DNA of 64,000 nt from positions 62,001-126,000 of the forward strand of contig NZ_JABFHF010000017.1 of the NCBI RefSeq assembly GCF_015476655.1, read 5' to 3'. Shown in pieces: positions 18,217 through 26,687 of this stretch. This DNA is from Aquiflexum lacus. Its GTDB lineage: Bacteria; Bacteroidota; Bacteroidia; Cytophagales; Cyclobacteriaceae. Numbering within the stretch: position 1 is the first letter of the stretch; each line of letters begins with the position of its first letter. The position numbers and the translations under genes were made by a program. Below the pieces are notes generated by a model that was not told where the DNA came from, made no database searches, and saw only the letters and a program-made list of their open reading frames with translations.

Positions 18217-18432
18217 TCAATGGTTTTCCTCATTGTCCTCCAAAGCTTTGGAGATCTCGCTTTCGGTTGTTCTTAATTTATTTTTACAAAATTTGACCAG
18301 GGTAGTAGCTTCCTTGACCAAGTCCGAAAGCTCATCCATTCCCTTTTCTCCATTTTCCAAAAGATTTACAATTTCTTCAATTCTAGCAACAGCTTTGTCG
18401 TATCCGATTGTTTTATTTTCCATGTTCTTCAA
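18217..18432 (-). CDS. xseB: Exodeoxyribonuclease VII small subunit
   Basis: 71 residues, the normal size. The family signature is visible: YDKAVARIEEIVNLLENGE, then MDELSDLVKEATTLVKFCKNKL. Several copies bind each large subunit and allow processive degradation of single-stranded DNA to short oligonucleotides in the cytoplasm. The start lies 20 bp inside the end of xseA, as is usual for this pair. Confidence 0.93.
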   Translation of the reverse strand: MKNMENKTIGYDKAVARIEEIVNLLENGEKGMDELSDLVKEATTLVKFCKNKLRTTESEISKALEDNEENH

Positions 18433-19729
18433 TTTCGTTGATGGTACTTGTTATAGTTTTATTCTTAAGATAGGTGCGGATTTCCTGTCCTGGTTTAGGT
18501 TCAAGCTTGTGAACGGGTAATCCATTGATTTCAGTCCGTGTATATCCTTTTTGAAAAAATGTATTCGGGTCTGATTTAAGGATGTCTTTTTCAAATTGAC
18601 CAAGTTTTCTGGATTCATTATCCATAAATGTTTTCCAAGTTTTTTGAAGACTATGGTTCAGGTTGGCAACTTTGATCTGTTCCAGTTTTTGGAGTCCACC
18701 TGAAGAAAGTCTGATTTGGCGTATTTTTCCTGACAACTTATCATACTCCCTGTTTATCATGTTTTTAGTCTGACTTTTTAGACGGTTTTCCAGATCCAGT
18801 AATTTCCTGTCTTCCCAATTCAACTGCTGCGCACTGTTCCGATTCAGGACTTTTAATAAATCATGTAATTTTTCCTCAAATTCCCTGAACCCTGACAAGA
18901 TGAATTCGGCAACAGCAGTAGGGGTTTTCATTTTGGTATGGGCTACCATGTCAGCAATGGTCTCATCTCTTTCATGACCTATACCCGTAATGACCGGAAT
19001 TTGACTTTTTGCGATTGCAAGGGCCAAAGCATAATCATCAAAACAGTCCAAATCCAATTGGGCACCTCCACCACGGATAAGTACAATGGCATCAAACTTT
19101 TCTTTTGGATGATCGGCAAAAATATTTTTGAATGCATTGAGCATTGTGGACACTGCCTCAGAACCCTGCAAGGTGGCTTGATATAGTTTGGTATTGACCT
19201 GATACCCAAAGCGGTTGTTTAAAAGTTGATTTGTAAAATCACCATAACCGGCTGCAGAGGCAGAACTGATAACGGCAATCGACTGGGGAACAGCAGGAAG
19301 CAAAAGTCTTTTGTTCAAGTCCATCATCCCTTCACGCCCCAACCTTTCAATTACCTCCTGTCTTATCTTCGCCCTTTCTCCTAATGTAAAATTAGGATCA
19401 ATATCCTTGATATTCAGACTGATGCTGTATATTTCATGAAAAGTCACCGTTACCTGCGCCAGAACTTTCATTCCGGATTTAAGACTTTGTCCCGTTACTG
19501 CCTGAAACTTTCCTGAAATGCTGCGATAAGAGTAAGACCAAATATTGGCCCTCATTTTTGCCAAAATGGTATTTCCTTGTTTTTCGACCAGATCCAAATA
19601 AGCATGTCCCTGGCCTGCTTGCTTGAGTTCACCTATTTCAGCTACCACCCAATAAGTTGGTTCCAATTGGGTATCCAATGTCATTTTGACCAATTGGTTA
19701 AGTTCTAGAAGCGAGATGGCTGATTGCAT
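18413..19729 (-). CDS. xseA: Exodeoxyribonuclease VII large subunit
   Basis: 438 residues, near the usual length. Order of parts: N-terminal OB fold (ISLLELNQLVKMTLDTQL ... AEIGELKQAGQGHAYLDL), catalytic core (AVISSASAAGYGDFTNQL, LIRGGGAQLDLDCFDDY, PVITGIGHERDETIADMVAH), long coiled coil, and a short C-terminal domain (FQKGYTRTEINGLPV). It cuts single-stranded DNA from both ends together with XseB. It overlaps xseB by 20 bp and follows dapA after a 114-bp spacer that holds a heptad/palindrome element. Confidence 0.94.
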   Translation of the reverse strand: MQSAISLLELNQLVKMTLDTQLEPTYWVVAEIGELKQAGQGHAYLDLVEKQGNTILAKMRANIWSYSYRSISGKFQAVTGQSLKSGMKVLAQVTVTFHEIYSISLNIKDIDPNFTLGERAKIRQEVIERLGREGMMDLNKRLLLPAVPQSIAVISSASAAGYGDFTNQLLNNRFGYQVNTKLYQATLQGSEAVSTMLNAFKNIFADHPKEKFDAIVLIRGGGAQLDLDCFDDYALALAIAKSQIPVITGIGHERDETIADMVAHTKMKTPTAVAEFILSGFREFEEKLHDLLKVLNRNSAQQLNWEDRKLLDLENRLKSQTKNMINREYDKLSGKIRQIRLSSGGLQKLEQIKVANLNHSLQKTWKTFMDNESRKLGQFEKDILKSDPNTFFQKGYTRTEINGLPVHKLEPKPGQEIRTYLKNKTITSTINEIEEHGK

Positions 19730-19733
19730 GGGG

Positions 19734-19779
19734 GAAGACGGAAGACGCCTGCCTGCCGGTAGGCAGAAGGCGCAAGATT
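19734..19779 (+). repeat. GAAGNCG heptads flanking an inserted palindrome
   Basis: GAAGACG GAAGACG (19734-19747) is followed by a GC-rich palindromic stretch (19748-19765, core TGCCTGCCGGTAGGCA) and then GAAGGCG CAAGATT (19766-19779). The arrangement, heptads split by a palindrome, is the same as at 17200-17358. It lies 4 bp upstream of the xseA start codon, so it would be in the xseA leader. Confidence 0.65.
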
Positions 19780-19843
19780 GGTACTTTTATCGATTACCCT
19801 TGATTGGTTTGATTCGACCAGTTTTTTTTTGGAAGGGTTTCCA

Positions 19844-20698
19844 TTATAACTTTAAATTTTTGATTCTTTCCTTTAAACTTTCAGAAGCAGGCAATAGGGG
19901 TAATCTTACTGTATGACCACAAATCCCCAATTCTTTCATCAGAAATTTCAGGCCTACAGGATTACTTTCTTCATACATCAAAGGATTGATGTCCAAAAGT
20001 CTAAATGCAGCTTTTTTTGATTCATCAAGGTTTCCATGGCAAATGGTTTTAAAGATTTCCGGATAGGCATTGGCTAAAACCGAAATTACACCCTGTCCAC
20101 CAATGACTCTCATGGATGGTGTCAAAATATCATCTCCGGAGATCAGCAGGAAATCCTCCGGCATTCTCGCTGCAATCCTCATGCATTGAGAAAGGTCCCC
20201 ACTAGCTTCCTTCATTCCAATGATATTGGGATGTTGGGCAAGTTGTATTGTGGTCTGAAAAGAAACATTAGACATTGTTCTCCCAGGTACATTATACAGA
20301 ATGACTGGAACAGGACTATGATCTGCGATGAGTGAATAATGTGCTATAATTCCGGCTTGAGTTGGTTTGTTGTAATAAGGGCTAACCGAAAGGACAGCAT
20401 CAATTTGAGAAAAATCAGTTTCTTCAATTTCATCAAGTATGGCCTGTGTGTTGTTACCTCCTAACCCATACACAATTGGCAATCTTCCTGCATTGTATTT
20501 GATACAAGCCTCCAAAACTTCTTTCTTCTCTGTTTTGGATAAAGTGGCACTTTCAGCAGTAGTCCCTGCTACCACCAAATAATCCACGCCACCATGGATG
20601 ACGTGTTCAATCAATTTTTCCAATCCAGGAAAATCAATACTGCTATTGTCATTGAAAGGAGTAATCAACGCAACTCCAGTTCCGTGTAGTTTCAACAT
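19844..20698 (-). CDS. dapA: 4-hydroxy-tetrahydrodipicolinate synthase
   Basis: 284 residues. It is a class I aldolase-type TIM barrel: GTGVALITPFNDNSSIDF at the N-terminus, the AGTTAESATLS pyruvate-binding motif, catalytic Tyr in ILYNVPGRT, and Schiff-base Lys in IIGMKEASGD. It condenses pyruvate with aspartate semialdehyde, the first step to diaminopimelate and lysine. It overlaps the upstream DUF6913 gene by 7 bp, so ligA, DUF6913 and dapA form a tight unit. Fully ordinary. Confidence 0.94.
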   Translation of the reverse strand: MLKLHGTGVALITPFNDNSSIDFPGLEKLIEHVIHGGVDYLVVAGTTAESATLSKTEKKEVLEACIKYNAGRLPIVYGLGGNNTQAILDEIEETDFSQIDAVLSVSPYYNKPTQAGIIAHYSLIADHSPVPVILYNVPGRTMSNVSFQTTIQLAQHPNIIGMKEASGDLSQCMRIAARMPEDFLLISGDDILTPSMRVIGGQGVISVLANAYPEIFKTICHGNLDESKKAAFRLLDINPLMYEESNPVGLKFLMKELGICGHTVRLPLLPASESLKERIKNLKL

Positions 20699-21192
20699 GC
20701 TTGTTTTAGTTTTTCAAAATAAGCGAACAACTTGATTAAGTTTTCATTCAAATCATCGCCTTCCTTTTTGATCATAAAGTCAAGATAGATTTTGTTTTCA
20801 TCTGAAAGAAAGCCCATCTTAAACCTGCTCTTGTTATTGAGCAGCAAATAAAGCAAATATGGGTTAAGGGATGAAGAAGGCACCAATATAAAATCCAACT
20901 TTTCATCCAAAAATCCATTACAATAGTCTCCCGGAAGTCCTGATAAAGAAAAATGCTTAGGAGAAATAGATTCATTTTCAGGATTTTGTTCATCGTAAAA
21001 CCACCCTACCATTCTTACCTGATATCCCCAAAGGTCTCTGACAAACTCTTTCGTTTCTTTGAATTCATCTGCATTTTGAGCAAGTATTCCAATGCATTTT
21101 GGATTAGCAGGAACTTTGACATCATAGTCCTTTTTCCTTTTTAAGGATCTTTTGAGCTGATAGTTTACAAAAATATTTTTGATGAATTTCAT
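20692..21192 (-). CDS. DUF6913-like hypothetical protein
   Basis: 166 residues, starting MKFIKNIFVNYQLKRSLKRK. No signal peptide or membrane segment. I recognise the overall pattern (basic N-terminus, then IGILAQNADEFKETKEFVRDLWGYQVRMVGW, then LDFILVPSSSLNPYLLYLLLNN) as a conserved Bacteroidota hypothetical, probably DUF6913; function unknown. It overlaps ligA by 4 bp and dapA by 7 bp, so it is translationally coupled to both. Its strict position between ligA and dapA may make it useful as a lineage marker. Confidence 0.75.
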   Translation of the reverse strand: MKFIKNIFVNYQLKRSLKRKKDYDVKVPANPKCIGILAQNADEFKETKEFVRDLWGYQVRMVGWFYDEQNPENESISPKHFSLSGLPGDYCNGFLDEKLDFILVPSSSLNPYLLYLLLNNKSRFKMGFLSDENKIYLDFMIKKEGDDLNENLIKLFAYFEKLKQAC

Positions 21193-23654
21193 GTCTCTAT
21201 GGTTTTACCGACCATACTTAGAAATTCTTCTTCTGTGATCATTTTTACACCTAGCTTTTGAGCTTTTTCTTTTTTGCTTGGTCCCATTTCTTCACCTTCA
21301 ATGATAAAATCCAACGCTTTTGAAACCGACTTTATATATTGACCTCCATTTGCTTCAATAAAATCAATTATTTCATCTCGCTTGAAATGGTTCAGTTTTC
21401 CTGATGCCAATATTTTCATTCCTTGTAGACTATCTCCAAGTAATTCTTTCTCAACTTCTGAACTTTCGAAGTTTAATCCTTTTTCCCTTAATCTCTGAAT
21501 GATGACCAAATTTGCTTTCTCAGAAAAATAATCTTGAATACTATTGACCAAGGTTTCACCTACGCCATTGACTGCAAGTAAATCATCAGGTCCTGCATTT
21601 GAAAGATTATCTATGTTTTTGAAGTGCTTGGCCAGAATTTGTGCTGTATTTTCGCCTATGTTTCTGATTCCTAGTGCAAAAAGCACTTTTTCAAAAGACT
21701 GGGATTTGGAAGCATGAATACCATCAATCATATTTGAAATAACACCTTCCTGAAATGTATTGGCTTTCAGTTTTTTCACCTTTTCTTCCTGTTCTTTGGT
21801 CAGATTGAGTGCCATTTTCAATAAAATTGCATGGACAGTCCCTTCATGGCGAGCAGCAGCTTTTAATTCTCCCAAACTTGCCTGAGTTCCTACCAAAAGG
21901 TATAAAACAACTGAAACAGGTAGGTAATCTTCCAATTTAGGAATGTCTGAATTTTCCAGTATCTCTTCTAGTTTAACGATGGTTGCAATATTCTGTGCGA
22001 CTTTTTTATTTGAGGTCCTGATAAAAGACTTGAAGTTTTCCAATACCTCGGCAAGAGGAATTTCCAACTGCCCATCAGAAAATCTCTGTATGGCTGTAAG
22101 GGATATTCCTTCTGTCAAAGCAAAAAATGCTTTGGTCAGAGATATATAGAGGATTCCGTCATCTGTTTTTTCATATTGATCCTGACTCATTTCAAGTCCC
22201 AACAATTGATCTTGGATTTCCTCAAGGTCATAAATGTCAGCTGGGTTTGCAATATACCCCTGATCGATCAGTGTCCTTATTCTTTCAGTGCCTAAGGAAT
22301 CTATATCCATAGCTCTTTTATGCACAAAATGCTCAATTCTTCCCAAAATCTGTGGCGGACAATTGGCTGTATTTGGACAAAAATGCTTTGCTTCCCCTTC
22401 TTTTCTTTCCAAAGGTGTGCTGCATTCTGGGCAATGGTCAATGTATTCTATGGGTTTGGCACCCTGTTTCCTTTTGACAATCGATACAGCAGTAATTTTT
22501 GGGATGATTTCACCGCCTTTTTCCACAAAGACATAATCTCCTTCATGTAAGCCCAATCTTTCGATTTCATTGGCATTGTGAAGAGATGCTCTTTTGACGG
22601 TTGTACCTGCCAAGTGAACAGGGGATAGATTTGCCACAGGTGTAATGGCGCCGGTTCGTCCTACCTGATAGGTGATTGACAAGAGTTGGCTTTCGGCACT
22701 TTCAGCTTTGTATTTATAGGCAATTGCCCATTTAGGGATTTTTGCTGTAAAACCAAGTTCCTCTCTTTGGTCATACCCATTGATTTTCAAAACTACCCCA
22801 TCAGTATCTAAAGGCAATTCAAACCTTTTTTCTTTCCAATCTTCGATGTATGCAAGGACGTTGCTGATGTTATCACATTTGGCATAGGTTGGAGAGACAT
22901 TGAATCCCCACTTTTCCAGCAAATGTATGGCATCATCATGACGGTTTACAGTCAGTTCATCTGCCGAAAGTTGGTAGAAGTAACAGTTAAGCCTTCTTTT
23001 AGCTACAATGCTACTGTCTTGCATTTTCACTGTTCCTGATGCGGCATTCCTAGGATTAGCGAGTAGGGGATCTCCATTAGCCTCTCTTTCTTGATTGATT
23101 TTATTGAATTCTCTTAAAGGAAGAAATATTTCACCCCTGACCTCGAATTTTTCGGGTATGTCTTTCCCATGAATACTCATAGGGATATTCCTGATCGTTT
23201 TTATATTTTCAGTCACCACATCACCTCTTGTACCGTCACCACGTGTGACAGCCCTTATCAATTTACCTTTCTCATATACCAATGAAATGGCCACACCATC
23301 AAATTTCAGCTCACAGAAATATTCATAATTTCGATGGCCAAGTCCTTTTGCCACCCTTTCATCAAAAGCCACTAATTCTTCTTCTGAATAGGTATTTCCC
23401 AATGAAAGCATTCGAGATTGGTGCTCAGCAGTCTCAAATTCTTTGGTGATAGTTCCCCCCACTCTTTGACTTGGGCTATCGGGCTCAAGGTATTCGGGGA
23501 ATTGTTTTTCCAATAGCATGAGCTCTTCTAAAAGTTTGTCAAACTCAAAATCTGATATTTCAGTTCTATCCTCTTGATAATACAGGTAGTTGTGGTAATT
23601 GATCAGTTTACTGAGTTCAGCAATTCTTACCTGAGCCTCTATCGGTGTCATCAT
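21189..23654 (-). CDS. ligA: NAD-dependent DNA ligase, with a ~140-residue insertion
   Basis: 821 residues; most LigA proteins are about 670. Domain order: Ia (HNYLYYQEDRTEISDFEFD), nucleotidyltransferase with the AMP-accepting Lys117 in ELKFDGVAIS, OB fold, Zn finger (Cys408, Cys411, Cys426, Cys432), helix-hairpin-helix region, and a C-terminal BRCT domain. The extra length lies between about residues 486 and 630, after PADIYDLEEIQDQLLGLE, where other LigA proteins run straight on into the helix that leads to LLFALGIRxVGE; here that motif is VLFALGIRNIGE at 657-668. All catalytic parts are intact. It seals nicks in DNA. Confidence 0.93.
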   Translation of the reverse strand: MMTPIEAQVRIAELSKLINYHNYLYYQEDRTEISDFEFDKLLEELMLLEKQFPEYLEPDSPSQRVGGTITKEFETAEHQSRMLSLGNTYSEEELVAFDERVAKGLGHRNYEYFCELKFDGVAISLVYEKGKLIRAVTRGDGTRGDVVTENIKTIRNIPMSIHGKDIPEKFEVRGEIFLPLREFNKINQEREANGDPLLANPRNAASGTVKMQDSSIVAKRRLNCYFYQLSADELTVNRHDDAIHLLEKWGFNVSPTYAKCDNISNVLAYIEDWKEKRFELPLDTDGVVLKINGYDQREELGFTAKIPKWAIAYKYKAESAESQLLSITYQVGRTGAITPVANLSPVHLAGTTVKRASLHNANEIERLGLHEGDYVFVEKGGEIIPKITAVSIVKRKQGAKPIEYIDHCPECSTPLERKEGEAKHFCPNTANCPPQILGRIEHFVHKRAMDIDSLGTERIRTLIDQGYIANPADIYDLEEIQDQLLGLEMSQDQYEKTDDGILYISLTKAFFALTEGISLTAIQRFSDGQLEIPLAEVLENFKSFIRTSNKKVAQNIATIVKLEEILENSDIPKLEDYLPVSVVLYLLVGTQASLGELKAAARHEGTVHAILLKMALNLTKEQEEKVKKLKANTFQEGVISNMIDGIHASKSQSFEKVLFALGIRNIGENTAQILAKHFKNIDNLSNAGPDDLLAVNGVGETLVNSIQDYFSEKANLVIIQRLREKGLNFESSEVEKELLGDSLQGMKILASGKLNHFKRDEIIDFIEANGGQYIKSVSKALDFIIEGEEMGPSKKEKAQKLGVKMITEEEFLSMVGKTIET

Positions 23655-23749
23655 ATATTGTTTGGAAAAATAATTGAACGGTGACCAAAATTAACTTTTG
23701 TAGGTAGAATCTCAAAGCAATACTTCGTGTAGCTTCAGTTTTTATGTAA

Positions 23750-23782
23750 TTGGGTTTAAGTGATAGGGAATCCCTATATTTG
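23750..23782 (+). promoter_or_regulatory. Bacteroidota-type promoter for the TetR gene
   Basis: A -33-like TTGG (23750-23753) and a perfect TAnnTTTG -7 box, TATATTTG (23775-23782), are separated by 21 nt. Transcription should start near 23788-23790, which places the ATG at 23785 upstream of the transcript and favours the ATG at 23800. Confidence 0.6.
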
Positions 23783-23799
23783 TAATGATAATCTGTACG

Positions 23800-24432
23800 A
23801 TGAGCAAGAAGTCTGAAATGGAAACCGAAATTCTGCAAGTAGCCTACAATTTTTTTATTGAAAAAGGTTATAGAAATACCACTATGGACGAAATTTCCCA
23901 AAAACTAGGCATCAGCAAAAAAACCTTATACAAATATTTTCCCGGGAAATTAGAGCTTCTTGCAGCAGCGTTTGATATGCTAAAAACAAAACTTTCAATC
24001 AAAGTCAATACTCTTTTAGATAACGAATTGATTCCATACACGGTAAAGCTGAAATCACTTCTGGCCAATGTGGCCAAGGATATCGCGCCAATCAATCCAA
24101 AAATATTGGAGGAGCTTAGGGAATTTGCACCCGAAACCTGGAAAGAACTGTTGGGATATATCAGAGAATCCGGTTACTTAAGATTTCAGAAACTCATACA
24201 GGAAGGTATCAAAAAAGGATATGTGCAGCCCAACACCAATATCGCCTTTGTGGTCTTTGTCTATACTTCAGCTATACAGAACTTGATTGATCAAAAATTT
24301 TTAAGCCAGTTTCCGGATGAAATGATAGCGAGTTTTAATCTAAGTCCTGCCCAGATTTATGATCAGGCCATTCAAATCATTTATTCAGGAATACTTACAG
24401 AAGAGGCCCAGAAGGAACTCCGGCAAATTTGA
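23800..24432 (+). CDS. TetR/AcrR-family transcriptional regulator
   Basis: 210 residues from ATG 23800 (MSKKSEMETEILQ). The helix-turn-helix is clear (AYNFFIEKGYRNTTMDEISQKLGISKKTLYKYFPGK). An ATG at 23785 is in frame but lies at or before the predicted transcription start. The C-terminal ligand domain has no telling motif. It is divergent from ligA and followed by metG after 48 bp, but metG has its own -7 box, so it need not regulate either. Target and ligand are unknown. Confidence 0.85.
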   Translation: MSKKSEMETEILQVAYNFFIEKGYRNTTMDEISQKLGISKKTLYKYFPGKLELLAAAFDMLKTKLSIKVNTLLDNELIPYTVKLKSLLANVAKDIAPINPKILEELREFAPETWKELLGYIRESGYLRFQKLIQEGIKKGYVQPNTNIAFVVFVYTSAIQNLIDQKFLSQFPDEMIASFNLSPAQIYDQAIQIIYSGILTEEAQKELRQI

Positions 24433-24466
24433 CATTTATTTCAAATCACCCATTCAATCTAATTTC

Positions 24467-24474
24467 TATATTTG
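24467..24474 (+). promoter_or_regulatory. -7 box of metG, possibly leaderless
   Basis: TATATTTG matches TAnnTTTG perfectly and ends only 6 nt before the ATG of metG. Transcription would start at or just before the start codon, implying a leaderless or near-leaderless mRNA. No good -33 TTTG is seen at the right distance. Confidence 0.5.
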
Positions 24475-24480
24475 CGTCCT

Positions 24481-26541
24481 ATGGAAAACAGCAAGTTTAA
24501 CAGATATACCATTACCGCCGCTTTACCTTATGCCAATGGGCCTTTACATATAGGACATTTAGCCGGATGTTACATTCCATCTGATATCTATGTCCGTTAC
24601 TTGAGATCACTCGGAAAAGAAGTGGCCTATGTATGTGGTTCTGATGAACACGGAGTAGCCATTACCATCAAAGCAAAAAAGGAAGGTATTACTCCTCAAG
24701 AAGTGGTAAACAGGTATCATGAACAGATGAAAAAAAGTTTTGTCGATTTTGGCATCAGTTTCAACCATTATTCGAGGACTTCTTCCAAAGTGCATCATGA
24801 AACAGCTTCAGGATTGTTCAGAAATCTTTTTGAAAAAGGAGAGTTTTTAGAACAGTCCACTGAACAGTATTTTGATGAAGAGGCGGGACAATTTTTGGCT
24901 GATCGGTATATTGAGGGTACCTGTCCCAAATGTGGGAATGAAAATGCTTATGGCGATCAATGTGAAAAATGCGGTTCTTCCTTGAGCCCAACAGATTTGA
25001 TCAATCCAAAATCCAAGCTCAGTGGCAATACACCTGTCCTGAAGGAAACCAAACATTGGTTTTTGGATCTTGCCCGATACACAGATTTTTTGAAAAACTG
25101 GATTTTGGTTGAGCATCAAAATGACTGGAAAAATAATGTGCTTGGACAATGTCGTTCTTGGTTGGAAGCAGGAGATGGCTTACAGGCAAGATCCATGACA
25201 AGGGATATGGATTGGGGGATTCCTGTACCCGTGGAAGGGGCAGAAGGTAAAGTGCTATATGTCTGGTTTGATGCCCCAATAGGCTATATCTCCTCAACAA
25301 AAGAATGGGCAGCTGAAAAAGGCATTGATTGGGAACCTTATTGGAAATCAAAAGACACCAAACTGGTTCATTTCATCGGAAAAGATAATATTGTATTTCA
25401 TTGCATTATTTTCCCTGCTATCCTAAAAACCCATGGAGAGTTTATTTTACCGGATAATGTACCTGCCAATGAGTTTTTAAATCTTGAGGGGGATAAAATC
25501 TCTACCTCAAGGAATTGGGCTGTATGGCTTCATGAATATTTGGAGGAGTTTCCTGATAAGCAGGATGTATTAAGATATGTCCTCACAGCAAATGCACCTG
25601 AAACAAAAGACAATGATTTTACATGGAAAGATTATCAATCGAGAAATAACTCGGAGCTCGTAGCCATCTTTGGGAATTTTGTAAACAGGGCTGTAGTACT
25701 TACTCATAAGTTTTTCGATGGTAAAGTGCCTCAACTGGGTGCCTTGAATGATATTGATAAAGATGCTATTGAAACTCTGAAAGCTTTTCCTGATAAGATC
25801 GCAGCCTCTATCGAGCGGTATAGATTTCGGGAAGCACTTTCATACGTGATGGATTTTGCCAGATTGGGAAATAAGTACCTTGCAGATACTGAACCCTGGA
25901 AAACCATCAAAGATGACAAAGGCAGGACAGGGACTATCCTGAATATTGCGCTGAATATCGCTGCTAATCTCGCGATTGTCGCGGAGCCTTTTTTACCGTT
26001 TACAGCTGCCAAAATATATGGTATGTTCAATATGGAAGGTTTGGGATGGAAAGATGCTGGAAATAGTGATATTTTGGAAACCGGAATAAGCATCAATCCT
26101 GCAGCACTTCTTTTTGATAAAATAGAAGACCATGTCGTAGAGGCTCAGGTCAATAAATTAATGGAGTCCAAAAAACAGAATGAGCTGGCCAATGCTGTAG
26201 CTGCCCCGATGAAGGACATGATCACTTATGACGATTTTGCAAAGCTGGATATGCGTGTGGTGAAAGTGCTCAGTGCCGAACCTATGCCCAAATCCAAAAA
26301 ACTTTTGCGGCTAACGGTGGAAACAGGCTTGGGTGTGAAAACCGTTTTGAGCGGAGTAGCAGAACATTTCAAGCCTGAGGATTTGATTGGGAAACAAGTG
26401 ACCATGTTGATCAATCTTGCGCCAAGGAAGATGATGGGTGTGGATTCTGAAGGGATGATTTTGATGGCGGAAGATAGGGATGGCAGGCTTAGGCTTTTGC
26501 AGCCGAATGAACATACGGGTAACGGTTCGACAATTTCCTGA
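24481..26541 (+). CDS. metG: Methionyl-tRNA synthetase
   Basis: 686 residues from ATG 24481 ([29 protein letters not shown]); the in-frame TTG at 24472 overlaps the -7 box. Class I synthetase: HIGH motif as HIGH in PLHIGHLAG, a zinc knuckle ([18 protein letters not shown]), and the KMSKS loop as KISTS in [10 protein letters not shown]. An anticodon-binding helical domain follows, and the C-terminus carries a Trbp111-like tRNA-binding OB fold ([18 protein letters not shown] ... [17 protein letters not shown]). It charges tRNA-Met in the cytoplasm. Confidence 0.95.
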   Translation: MENSKFNRYTITAALPYANGPLHIGHLAGCYIPSDIYVRYLRSLGKEVAYVCGSDEHGVAITIKAKKEGITPQEVVNRYHEQMKKSFVDFGISFNHYSRTSSKVHHETASGLFRNLFEKGEFLEQSTEQYFDEEAGQFLADRYIEGTCPKCGNENAYGDQCEKCGSSLSPTDLINPKSKLSGNTPVLKETKHWFLDLARYTDFLKNWILVEHQNDWKNNVLGQCRSWLEAGDGLQARSMTRDMDWGIPVPVEGAEGKVLYVWFDAPIGYISSTKEWAAEKGIDWEPYWKSKDTKLVHFIGKDNIVFHCIIFPAILKTHGEFILPDNVPANEFLNLEGDKISTSRNWAVWLHEYLEEFPDKQDVLRYVLTANAPETKDNDFTWKDYQSRNNSELVAIFGNFVNRAVVLTHKFFDGKVPQLGALNDIDKDAIETLKAFPDKIAASIERYRFREALSYVMDFARLGNKYLADTEPWKTIKDDKGRTGTILNIALNIAANLAIVAEPFLPFTAAKIYGMFNMEGLGWKDAGNSDILETGISINPAALLFDKIEDHVVEAQVNKLMESKKQNELANAVAAPMKDMITYDDFAKLDMRVVKVLSAEPMPKSKKLLRLTVETGLGVKTVLSGVAEHFKPEDLIGKQVTMLINLAPRKMMGVDSEGMILMAEDRDGRLRLLQPNEHTGNGSTIS

Positions 26542-26560
26542 TTGGTGAACACTTTGATGA

Positions 26561-26597
26561 AAAGCTTTGGGATTAAATGGACCCAAAGCTTTTTTTA
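26561..26597 (+). terminator. Rho-independent terminator after metG
   Basis: AAAGCTTTGGG and CCCAAAGCTTT form an 11-bp perfect stem with a 10-nt loop, followed by seven Ts. Confidence 0.9.
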
Positions 26598-26687
26598 TAT
26601 CAATATATTATAGGTGGATTTTTTTGTTTGACTTTTAAAAATACTATATTCAACATAATCATTTTTAATTTTAAAAAAATTGAGCTT

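Noticed and set aside
26577-26687. N-terminal extension of the ATP-grasp protein
   Set aside because: It starts inside the metG terminator and encodes a Phe/Ile-rich tail absent from the family; ATG 26688 fits the family start.
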